From contig JAOZSS010000045.1 in NCBI GenBank assembly GCA_029939545.1, forward strand, positions 1 through 13,866: 13,866 nt of DNA, given 5' to 3'. A program made the translations under genes and the position numbers. This DNA comes from Kiritimatiellia bacterium (GTDB lineage: Bacteria > Verrucomicrobiota > Kiritimatiellia > UBA8416 > JABMPJ01). The notes under the pieces are model-generated. The model ran no database searches, was not told the origin of the DNA, and saw only the letters and a program-made list of their open reading frames with translations. Shown one piece after another: positions 7,806 through 13,866 of this stretch; within the stretch, counting starts at the first letter, position 1; every line of letters starts with the position of its first letter.

Positions 7806-9338
7806 ATGCCGAATAGGCCGCGCATCCTGATCGTAACACCGGAGATCACTTACCTGCCCGATGGCATGGGCAATGCCACCAACCACATGCGTGCTAAGGC
7901 CGGCGGACTGGCCGATGTCTCGGCGTCGCTGGTTTCGGCCCTGTTCGAGCTCGGTGCGGATGTCCATGTGGCGCTTCCGCACTACCGCCGCATGTTCAAC
8001 ATCGATGTCGGGCGACTCATCAACGAGGAGCTCCGCATCTACAAGCGTGTGCTGCCGGATTCGCGCATTCACCTGGCCGAGGATCGGATCTTCTACTACC
8101 AGAGCGAGGTCTACAGTTCGTCCTCGGACACCAGCCGCAAACTGGCACTTGTATTCCAGCGCGAAGTGATCAACAACATCATCCCGAAGGTCAACCCCGA
8201 CCTGATTCACTGTAACGACTGGATGACCGGGCTCATTCCCGCCATGGCGCGTCGCCACGGCATTCCCTCCCTCATGACCATTCACAATATCCACACCCAG
8301 GAAGTGGGCCTGGACCAGGTGGAGGACACGGGAATCGATGCGGCCGAGTTCTGGCAGGATCTCTTCTATAAGTGGTATGCCGGCGACTACGAAACGACGC
8401 GCTGGAGCAACCCGGTCGACCTGCTTGCCAGCGGAATCTTTGCCTCGCACTTTGTGAACACGGTTAGCCCTACGTTCCTGTACGAGGTGTGCGACGGGCA
8501 GCATGCCTTTGTGCCGCCCTCCGTGCGCAGCGAAATGGCGCAGAAAATGATGTCCGGCTGCGCATCGGGCATTCTCAATGCGCCCGACCCGTCGTTCGAT
8601 CCCGCGACCGATGAGTTGATCCATTGCCCGTTTGATCCGGACACGCATGTGGAGGGCAAACGGAAGAATAAGGTGCGCTTGCAGGAGCGCCTTGGGCTTG
8701 CCCAGAACCCCGATGCCCCGATGTTCTTCTGGCCGTCGCGACTCGACCCGGTTCAGAAGGGTTGCCAGCTCGTCGCCGAGATTCTTGCCAGCCTCGTTTC
8801 ACACTACGGGGACGAGAACCTGCAGGTTGTCTTTGTCGCCACCGGGCCCTACCAGATCTGGTTCCGCGGCATCGTGAATGAGCACGGTTTCCATGATCGC
8901 GTGGCGGTCTACAACTTTGACGAGGAGACCTCGCACCTGGCGTACGCCGCCTCCGACTTCATGTTGATGCCGTCCCGGTTTGAGCCGTGCGGCTTGCCTC
9001 AGATGGTGAGTGCCATCTACGGCTCACTTCCGATCGCGCACGATACGGGTGGTCTGCATGACACCGTGAACATGTTGGACACCGCTCAGGGCACGGGGAA
9101 CGGGTTCCTCTTCGAAACATACGACGGCAACGGACTCTGGTGGGCGATCGAGCGGGCCATGAATTTCTACCGGCTGCCGACTGATGTGAAAGAGGCGCAG
9201 ATTAGCCGGGTTATGCGCGAAAGTGCTGAACGATTCACTCATGCCAATACCGCGCGGGAGTACATTGATATCTATGAACGCATGCTCGAACGCCCCCTTG
9301 TTGATCATAAGCCGGGATTCGTGGCTGGAACCGTATAG
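7806..9338 (+). CDS. glgA: Glycogen synthase (ADP-glucose type), GT5
   Basis: A 510-residue GT-B glycosyltransferase that adds glucose from a nucleotide sugar, probably ADP-glucose, to the non-reducing end of glycogen. The GT5 N-terminal domain has the KxGGLADV loop with K31 (KAGGLADVSASL), then LIHCNDWMTGLIP and MTIHNIHTQEV. The C-terminal GT domain has SRLDPVQKG (R312 and K318), MPSRFEPCGLPQ with E393, and DTGGLHDTV. The KxGGL lysine lies about 15 residues later than in E. coli GlgA (K15), because a segment containing LPDGMGNATNHMRA is inserted between the first strand and the loop. The start is well fixed by AAGGGAAGG at 7791-7799. The gene starts 30 bases after glgP, and its end overlaps the branching enzyme, so the genes are probably cotranscribed. 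Confidence 0.94.
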   Translation: MPNRPRILIVTPEITYLPDGMGNATNHMRAKAGGLADVSASLVSALFELGADVHVALPHYRRMFNIDVGRLINEELRIYKRVLPDSRIHLAEDRIFYYQSEVYSSSSDTSRKLALVFQREVINNIIPKVNPDLIHCNDWMTGLIPAMARRHGIPSLMTIHNIHTQEVGLDQVEDTGIDAAEFWQDLFYKWYAGDYETTRWSNPVDLLASGIFASHFVNTVSPTFLYEVCDGQHAFVPPSVRSEMAQKMMSGCASGILNAPDPSFDPATDELIHCPFDPDTHVEGKRKNKVRLQERLGLAQNPDAPMFFWPSRLDPVQKGCQLVAEILASLVSHYGDENLQVVFVATGPYQIWFRGIVNEHGFHDRVAVYNFDEETSHLAYAASDFMLMPSRFEPCGLPQMVSAIYGSLPIAHDTGGLHDTVNMLDTAQGTGNGFLFETYDGNGLWWAIERAMNFYRLPTDVKEAQISRVMRESAERFTHANTAREYIDIYERMLERPLVDHKPGFVAGTV

Positions 9339-11352
9339 CGAGTTCATTCAGCACCGCTGGAACCGGGCCAATGAGGCTGCGGCACGCCTCGCGGCCGACC
9401 GGGATCTATCCGATCACTCCCTGAGCTACGACTACTACGGCCTTCACCGCATCGCGGATGGCTGGGTCTTCCGCGAATGGGCGCCCAACGCCACGGCGAT
9501 CTACCTGCTGGGTGCGTTCAATGGCTGGAACGAGTCCGGTGACTTTGCCATGCACCGCCTCAACGACCGCGGCGACTGGGAGCTACACCTGGCGTCGGAT
9601 GTGCTGAAGCACGAGGCTATCTACCGGTTGCGGATCCACTGGGACGGCGGGAGCGGCGATCGCATTCCCACCCACGCACGCCGGGTGGTGCAAGACGCCT
9701 CCACAAACAGCTTCAACGCTCAGGTCTGGGCACCTTCCGCGCCCTACCAGCGACGCCATCCCTCGCCATCGCGACCGACCCCGCTGCTGATCTATGAAGC
9801 CCACGTCGGCATGGCGCTCGAGTGGGGGCGTGTGGGCACCTACGCGGAGTTCCGTGAGCATATCCTGCCACGCATCCGGGAGGCCGGGTATAATGCCGTT
9901 CAGCTCATGGCCATCATGGAGCACCCCTACTACGGCTCGTTCGGCTACCACGTCTCCAACTTCTTCGCGGCTTCCTCCCGCTTTGGAACACCCGACGAGC
10001 TGGCGGAACTGGTGGATGCGGCGCACGAGATGAGCCTTTTCGTTATCATGGATATCGTCCACTCCCACGCGGTGAAGAACACGGTGGAGGGGCTGTCCGA
10101 GTTCGACGGCACCTCGTACCAGTTTTTCCACGCCGGCGGACGGGGCGATCATGAGGCGTGGGATTCGCGTTGCTTCGATTACGGTAAGCTCGACGTGCAG
10201 CACTTTCTCCTCTCCAACTGCCGTTTCTGGATGGAGCAATACGGCTTTGATGGATTCCGGTTCGATGGTGTCACCAGCATGCTCTATCTGCACCACGGCC
10301 TCGGGACGGCATTCACCGACTACGGGAAGTATTTCGACGGGTCCGTCGATGAGGATGCCTGGGTCTACATGGTACTGGCCAACCGGCTGATCCACGAGAT
10401 CAACCCCGAGGCCGTGACAATCGCCGAGGATGTCAGCGGCATGCCCGGCCTGGCGGCCCCGTTCGCGGAGGGGGGCTGCGGGTTCGATTTCCGCCTCGCG
10501 ATGGGTGTCTCCGACTGCTGGGTGCGGCTGCTCAAGGAGGTCCACGACGAGGACTGGAGCATGAACAGAATCTGGCACGAGCTGACCAACCGGCGCGCCG
10601 AGGAGAAGACGATCGGCTATGCCGAAAGCCACGATCAGGCCCTCGTCGGCAGCAAGACCCTCAGCTTCGAGCTGATGGACGCCAGCATGTATACGCACAT
10701 GGGTGTGGATGAGCATAATCCAAAGGTCGACCGTGGCATCGCGCTGCACAAGATGATCCGGCTGATCACGCTGGCCACCTGCGGCGAAGGCTATCTCAAC
10801 TTCATGGGCAACGAGTTCGGGCACCCGGAATGGATCGACTTTCCGCGCCAAGGCAATGACTGGTCCTACCACTATGCCCGCCGCCAGTGGAGCCTGCGCG
10901 ATAATCCGGCGCTGAAGTATCACGGCCTCGGCGATTTCGATGCCGCCATGGTCTCTGTGATCAGGGAAGACCGGGTGGTCGGGGCGTGTCCGCCGCGCCT
11001 GCTGTACACCCACGACGAGCAGAAGATCCTCCTCTTCGAACGCAACGGCGATTTCTTCGTCTTTAACTTCCACCCATCCGAATCCTACCCGGACTATGGA
11101 ATCGAAGTGCCGCCAGGCCAATACGCAACCGCGCTGGACAGTGATAGCCCGCGCTTTGGCGGTTTCGATCGCCGTCCGTCCGACCCCATCTACGAAACGA
11201 TCCCGCTCATCGACGGCGACCTTCTGCGTCACACCCTCCGCCTCTACCTCCCGGCCCGCACAGCCCTGGTGCTTCGACATACAGCGGGTCCGAGCGAGAA
11301 GCAGTTAGTCGCGATGGGCGATTTACTGGCTGGCTTGACGGAGTCCAAATGA
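9274..11352 (+). CDS. glgB: 1,4-alpha-glucan branching enzyme, eukaryotic-like GH13_8 type
   Basis: A 692-residue enzyme that cuts alpha-1,4 chains and rejoins them by alpha-1,6 links. An N-terminal CBM48 module (FREWAPNATAIYLLGAFNGW) precedes the GH13 barrel and a C-terminal beta domain. Conserved stretches include YNAVQLMAIMEHPYYGSFGY, GFDGFRFDGVTSMLY with nucleophile D331, ITIAEDVSGMPG-like sequence with acid/base E385, YAESHDQALVG with H453-D454, and FMGNEFGHPEWIDFPR. These match the human GBE1 pattern and its length (702 residues) far better than E. coli GlgB. The start is uncertain: ATG 9274 has GGGAG 13 bases upstream and overlaps glgA by 65 bp; TTG at 9298 or 9301 would also keep the conserved DSWLEPY start. 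Translation may be coupled to glgA. Confidence 0.93.
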   Translation: MNACSNAPLLIISRDSWLEPYSEFIQHRWNRANEAAARLAADRDLSDHSLSYDYYGLHRIADGWVFREWAPNATAIYLLGAFNGWNESGDFAMHRLNDRGDWELHLASDVLKHEAIYRLRIHWDGGSGDRIPTHARRVVQDASTNSFNAQVWAPSAPYQRRHPSPSRPTPLLIYEAHVGMALEWGRVGTYAEFREHILPRIREAGYNAVQLMAIMEHPYYGSFGYHVSNFFAASSRFGTPDELAELVDAAHEMSLFVIMDIVHSHAVKNTVEGLSEFDGTSYQFFHAGGRGDHEAWDSRCFDYGKLDVQHFLLSNCRFWMEQYGFDGFRFDGVTSMLYLHHGLGTAFTDYGKYFDGSVDEDAWVYMVLANRLIHEINPEAVTIAEDVSGMPGLAAPFAEGGCGFDFRLAMGVSDCWVRLLKEVHDEDWSMNRIWHELTNRRAEEKTIGYAESHDQALVGSKTLSFELMDASMYTHMGVDEHNPKVDRGIALHKMIRLITLATCGEGYLNFMGNEFGHPEWIDFPRQGNDWSYHYARRQWSLRDNPALKYHGLGDFDAAMVSVIREDRVVGACPPRLLYTHDEQKILLFERNGDFFVFNFHPSESYPDYGIEVPPGQYATALDSDSPRFGGFDRRPSDPIYETIPLIDGDLLRHTLRLYLPARTALVLRHTAGPSEKQLVAMGDLLAGLTESK

Positions 11353-11417
11353 AGCCGTAAAGTCAGCAAGAACATGAGTGCTGCTGGAGTAATGCGTCAT
11401 CGGAACTGTGAGGGAAC

Positions 11418-11774
11418 ATGTCGAGACGGTATCTGATTCTGTTGTGTATCACTATTGTCGTGGGTGGAATAGCGAGTTAGAGGGTCTCGTCGGTGCTGTA
11501 GAAGAACGCCCCGAGGAGGACCGCGATCGCATTTGCTGAAGATTTTATTCAAGCACTTTCCGTGGGTGATCATGCTCGACTCAGTGAGGCTGTCACGGTG
11601 CCACCGGTTTACCGCAGTCGCACAGAGCAGGAGCAATCTGACTTCTTGAGCAAAGCACTGAGAGACGAGATATCGCCCGAAGGCTTACAGGTGCTTGAGA
11701 ACGAGGGACAGCTTGGAACACTACGCGATATCTTTCCAGCAAAGGCATCGGCCTGGACGGAACGGGGTTGCTGA
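11418..11774 (+). pseudogene. Broken small exported-protein gene (in-frame stops, two compensating frameshifts)
   Basis: ATG 11418, preceded by GAGGG at 11410-11414, opens MSRRYLILLCITIVVGGIAS, a signal-peptide or membrane-anchor-like start. The frame then meets TAG at 11478 and again at 11499. Between them, the -1 frame reads ELEGLVGAVEERPEEDRDRI (11474-11533), which looks coding. The original frame resumes with AFAEDFIQALSVGDHARLSE and runs through SKALRDEISPEGLQVLENEG and LRDIFPAKASAW to TGA 11772. Joined, this gives one plausible protein of about 118 residues, so a pair of compensating indels is the simplest reading. The helix followed by AL-x-x-GD resembles NTF2-like or DUF4878-style small secreted proteins, but I do not recognise the family. 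It is the only gene-like content of the 577-base gap 11353-11929 apart from the promoter near its end. Confidence 0.55.
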
Positions 11775-11859
11775 TCCACTACCGTTTGCCTCCGAGATCG
11801 CGCGGCGGCTCCCATTACGCAGAGTAGCGCAGGTGACCATCCGAAGGCGAATGAGAAGC

Positions 11860-11888
11860 TTGTGACGTTTCGGCGATAGGCGTATGCT
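11860..11888 (+). promoter_or_regulatory. Candidate sigma-70-type promoter of the AsmA-like gene
   Basis: TTGTGA at 11860-11865 and TATGCT at 11883-11888 are separated by exactly 17 bases, each with 4 of 6 consensus matches. Transcription would start near 11895, giving a leader of about 35 bases that contains the Shine-Dalgarno sequence. This places the AsmA-like gene in a unit separate from the glycogen operon. Found by eye. Confidence 0.45.
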
Positions 11889-11914
11889 CCAGTCACACTG
11901 CGAGTGAAACAACA

Positions 11915-11922
11915 GGCGGAGA
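11915..11922 (+). promoter_or_regulatory. Ribosome binding site of the AsmA-like gene
   Basis: GGCGGAGA at 11915-11922 contains GGAG about 8 bases before ATG 11930 and fixes that start, which also opens directly into a basic, then hydrophobic, N-terminus. Confidence 0.6.
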
Positions 11923-11929
11923 AACGACG

Positions 11930-13411
11930 ATGAAAAAGATTCTGAAGATGGTTGGCAAGGTGTTCGTGCGTGTGGTCCTGGTGGTTGTGGTGCTACTGGT
12001 GGTCATTCTCATGGTGGGGCCGAACGTGGCGGTGAAAGTGGTCAACGCCAAGGCGGGCGACTTCGTGAATGCCGAGGTCTCGCTCGAGGATATCGATCTC
12101 AACCTGTTCCGCGGCTACGTCGAGCTCGAGGGGCTCAAGGTGGGGCAGCCGGAAGGTTTTGAAGGCGCTCTGCTGCTCGAGCTGGCACACGCACACGTGA
12201 AGCTCGATGTGGGTTCACTCATGAAGCGGCCCATCGTGATCAGCGATATTGTGGTCGAGGGCCTGTCGGCCAACATCATCAAGAACGCCGACGGCGTGAT
12301 GAATGTTGAGAAGCTGACGAAGACACCTCCGGAGCCGAAAGAAGAGAAGCCCGAAGAGAAGAAGCCGACTGGCGAACCGCCCGCCGTGGCGCTTGACCAC
12401 CTGCTGATCGATAACTTGAAAGTACGATACGTGGATGCCTCGTTTGGGGACGACGATCCGCTGGACGTTGGGGTCAGCAATCTCGTGCTGAAGGTGACAG
12501 GCATTCTTTTCGATACGTCAGCCAAACCGGAGCGTGTCCTGCCGGGCCGGGTCGAGCTGACCTCCACGGTGACGCAGGGCAAGGCGCTTGACGCGTACCT
12601 GGGTGCCATTGCGAGAGTGGGTGTGTTGAGCACGAACGTTCCCGCTGTCAACGCGGGTGTACGGTTGGCCGGTCTCGATCTGGACGTCGTTGATCCCGTA
12701 TTGCCGCCGGGAATCGGCACGAGTCTATCCGCAGTGCTCGGCGGAGGCTGTCTGGATGTGGAGGCCGACATCTCAATGGTGGAAGACGTCCGCGATATCA
12801 AGGTGGTGCTCGTGAACAAGAGCATTCGACTGCCGCTGCCGACGGGTGGAGGAATCGACAGCATTCTGACCGACTTGGGCAAACTCTTGGCTGCTCGCCT
12901 GGCCGGCCAAGTCGTCGGCATGGTCGGCAATGTCGGTTCGGCCGGCGTTGAAGTAGCCGGTACAGCCGTGAAATCGGCCGGAGCCGTTGGCAAGGGGGCG
13001 GGGAAGCTTGTGGGGAATGTGGGCGGCGGGCTCTTCAATATGGTGAAGGGCGTGGCCAAGGGCGATATCAAGGCGGTTGGCACGGCCTTGAAGGACACGA
13101 CCGTAGGTTCCGTCAAGACCGTGGTCAGCACAGTGACCAACACGGCCGTTACGGCCGTCAGCGGTGTGGGCCAAGCCGCAGGCAAGGGGCTTGGCAGTGC
13201 AAGCGCCGACCAGTGGCGCACCACTGCCCCGGCACGTTGGGCCGAGATGTGGAAAACCACTATCACCGTTGTGGATAACATGCCGTATCCAACCATCCCG
13301 GAGCCCAAGGAGGAGCCCAAGGAGGACTCTAAGAAAGAGCCGAAGCCCGAACAGATCTCGGAAGCCGCTCCGGAAGCGGAGACGACCGAAGCTGCGCCGG
13401 ATAACGAATGA
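11930..13411 (+). CDS. AsmA-like membrane-anchored envelope protein with Gly/Ala/Val-rich tract
   Basis: A 493-residue protein. A basic start (MKKILKMVGK) leads into one membrane segment at about 11-30, placing the rest in the periplasm. Residues about 31-310 look like the repeated beta-strand AsmA/DUF748 style: VNAEVSLEDIDLNLFRGYVE, VKLDVGSLMKRPIVISDIVV, DGVMNVEKLTKTPP, then LLIDNLKVRYVDAS. A charged Lys/Glu/Pro linker sits at about 132-151. Residues about 324-425 are very rich in Gly, Ala, Val and Ser with GxxxG spacing (VGMVGNVGSAGVEVAGTAVK and a second VGNVG). The tail (456-493) is acidic and proline-rich. AsmA-like proteins act in outer-membrane lipid or protein transport or assembly; the assignment here rests on pattern only. 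The stop overlaps the next start (ATGA), so the two were probably cotranslated. No link to glycogen is evident. Confidence 0.7.
   Translation: MKKILKMVGKVFVRVVLVVVVLLVVILMVGPNVAVKVVNAKAGDFVNAEVSLEDIDLNLFRGYVELEGLKVGQPEGFEGALLLELAHAHVKLDVGSLMKRPIVISDIVVEGLSANIIKNADGVMNVEKLTKTPPEPKEEKPEEKKPTGEPPAVALDHLLIDNLKVRYVDASFGDDDPLDVGVSNLVLKVTGILFDTSAKPERVLPGRVELTSTVTQGKALDAYLGAIARVGVLSTNVPAVNAGVRLAGLDLDVVDPVLPPGIGTSLSAVLGGGCLDVEADISMVEDVRDIKVVLVNKSIRLPLPTGGGIDSILTDLGKLLAARLAGQVVGMVGNVGSAGVEVAGTAVKSAGAVGKGAGKLVGNVGGGLFNMVKGVAKGDIKAVGTALKDTTVGSVKTVVSTVTNTAVTAVSGVGQAAGKGLGSASADQWRTTAPARWAEMWKTTITVVDNMPYPTIPEPKEEPKEDSKKEPKPEQISEAAPEAETTEAAPDNE
13301..13324 (+). repeat. 12-bp tandem duplication in the AsmA-like gene tail
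   Basis: GAGCCCAAGGAG occurs twice in direct succession (13301-13312 and 13313-13324), encoding EPKE twice in the charged proline-rich tail. In-frame slippage in a low-complexity region explains it. Confidence 0.8.
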
Positions 13412-13866
13412 CACGCAGGCTGAGTCTGCTTCTCTACCTTATGTTATTGCTCCCGCTGGTCGGGTGCCATGTTTGTGCCCATCGGCGCCCCGGCGGCACC
13501 GTTCGCGTGTACACAGCACGGGACTCAGACGCTGCGGAGCAACGTGGCTTCAACCATGCCGCTCATCTACGGTGCGGACGCGCTGATGTTGGCCGCGGAG
13601 GGGTACGTGGCATGTTCGCCGGATTACATCGGCTATGGATCGTCAACGGAGATGCACCCTTACCTGCACGCCGACACGTCGGCCGGAACGGTGTTGGATG
13701 CCATTCGCGCGGGCACACTCTTTTGCGAGCAGCGTGACCTCGTACAACGCTATTTACGGCTGGGACCGACGGGTGTAACCGGTCTTCCGCTCTCACTCAT
13801 GCGACTAAGCGCCCCCCATATATTGTGGAAGGGCGCATTTCGTCATCAGCCGCCACGCTTAGTCTC
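13408..13866 (+). pseudogene. Lipoprotein signal joined out of frame to an alpha/beta-hydrolase (secretory lipase-like) fragment
   Basis: ATG 13408 overlaps the previous stop as ATGA. The first frame gives a clear lipoprotein signal, MTRRLSLLLYLMLLLPLVGC, with lipobox LVGC and C20, then turns into arginine-rich sequence without family character and stops at 13735-13737. The +1 frame, open from 13469 to the window end, reads VPIGAPAAPFACTQHGTQT, then GADALMLAAEGYVACSPDYI, GYGSSTEMHPYLHA and VLDAIRAG. This is the front of a lipase/esterase alpha/beta-hydrolase fold (HGT oxyanion region, GYV-PDY-GYG-S strand and loop, HPYLHA). The spacer of several tens of residues usual between signal and HGT region is missing, and resemblance ends after about 13711; no GxSxG elbow is present. 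I infer an internal deletion with frameshift, and a damaged or replaced 3' part. Partial at the window edge. Confidence 0.6.
13803..13864. repeat. Perfect 9-bp inverted repeat at the window end
   Basis: GACTAAGCG at 13803-13811 is the exact reverse complement of CGCTTAGTC at 13856-13864, enclosing 44 bases. A second pair, GCGCCC (13809-13814) and GGGCGC (13831-13836), overlaps the left arm and could form an alternative stem. It lies where the hydrolase similarity has already ended. It might be a terminator-like fold, a small repeat unit, or the edge of an inserted element; it lacks canonical integron attC core boxes. Confidence 0.45.

Noticed and set aside
9583..11280. 565-codon open frame on the minus strand opposite glgB
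   Set aside because: Shadow of a strongly conserved GH13 gene; no recognisable family and no ribosome site.
11513..11535. Perfect Shine-Dalgarno-like GAGGAGGA leading to a TTG start at 11533
   Set aside because: The resulting 38-residue frame has no coding character, and GAGGAG is better explained as Glu codons of the -1 frame segment of the broken gene.
12115..13320. 401-codon Ser/Thr/Pro-rich minus-strand frame opposite the AsmA-like gene
   Set aside because: The composition follows from the complement of Gly/Val/Ala codons; the plus-strand frame has the promoter, ribosome site and membrane segment.
13803..13864. Integron attC site
   Set aside because: The arms do not fit the RYYYAAC and GTTRRRY core boxes, and no integrase or cassette array is visible.
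1..13866. CRISPR array, tRNA, rRNA or transposase
   Set aside because: No regularly spaced repeats, no cloverleaf or rRNA-like stretches, and no transposase-like protein were seen on either strand.

Overview
The window holds a compact glycogen metabolism cluster on the + strand, flanked on both sides by damaged genes. The glycogen genes are GC-rich with long intact frames; the flanks (about 1-460 and 11353-11900) look less GC-rich. The alpha-glucan phosphorylase of the short DUF3417-containing type, the eukaryotic-type branching enzyme and the GH13-GH133 debranching fusion suggest a Gram-negative bacterium, perhaps of the PVC group (Kiritimatiellota, Lentisphaerota, Verrucomicrobiota). That assignment is an inference from protein style, not a search result. 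The AsmA-like protein and the lipoprotein signal support a Gram-negative envelope.

Layout. 12-333 (-): frameshifted remnant of a PAS-domain gene, divergent from the cluster. 468-4745 (+): a 1425-residue debranching enzyme joining a GH13 alpha-amylase/glucanotransferase-like half to a GH133 amylo-1,6-glucosidase half. 4861-5133 (+): a free-standing 90-residue CBM48 glycogen-binding protein. 5217-7775 (+): glycogen phosphorylase. 7806-9338 (+): glycogen synthase. 9274-11352 (+): branching enzyme, overlapping the synthase end. 11418-11774 (+): a small broken gene with a signal-peptide-like start. 11930-13411 (+): a membrane-anchored AsmA-like protein with a Gly/Ala/Val-rich tract. 13408-13866 (+): a lipoprotein signal joined out of frame to the front of an alpha/beta-hydrolase (lipase-like) domain, running off the window. 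A 9-bp perfect inverted repeat lies at the very end.

How the genes work together. The synthase elongates alpha-1,4 chains, the branching enzyme adds alpha-1,6 branches, the phosphorylase shortens outer chains to limit dextrins, and the bifunctional debranching enzyme would move the stubs and hydrolyse the alpha-1,6 glucose. The CBM48 protein could tether or sense glycogen. The five genes are closely spaced (115 bp, 83 bp, 30 bp, then an overlap) and probably form one operon, making a nearly complete synthesis and breakdown set. ADP-glucose pyrophosphorylase (glgC) is not in the window.

The most notable points are the eukaryote-like character of two enzymes in one bacterial operon (an AGL-like two-activity fusion and a GBE1-type branching enzyme), the separate CBM48 protein between them, a possible leaderless start for the first gene, and three independently broken genes around an intact core. 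I did not find a convincing wholly new system.
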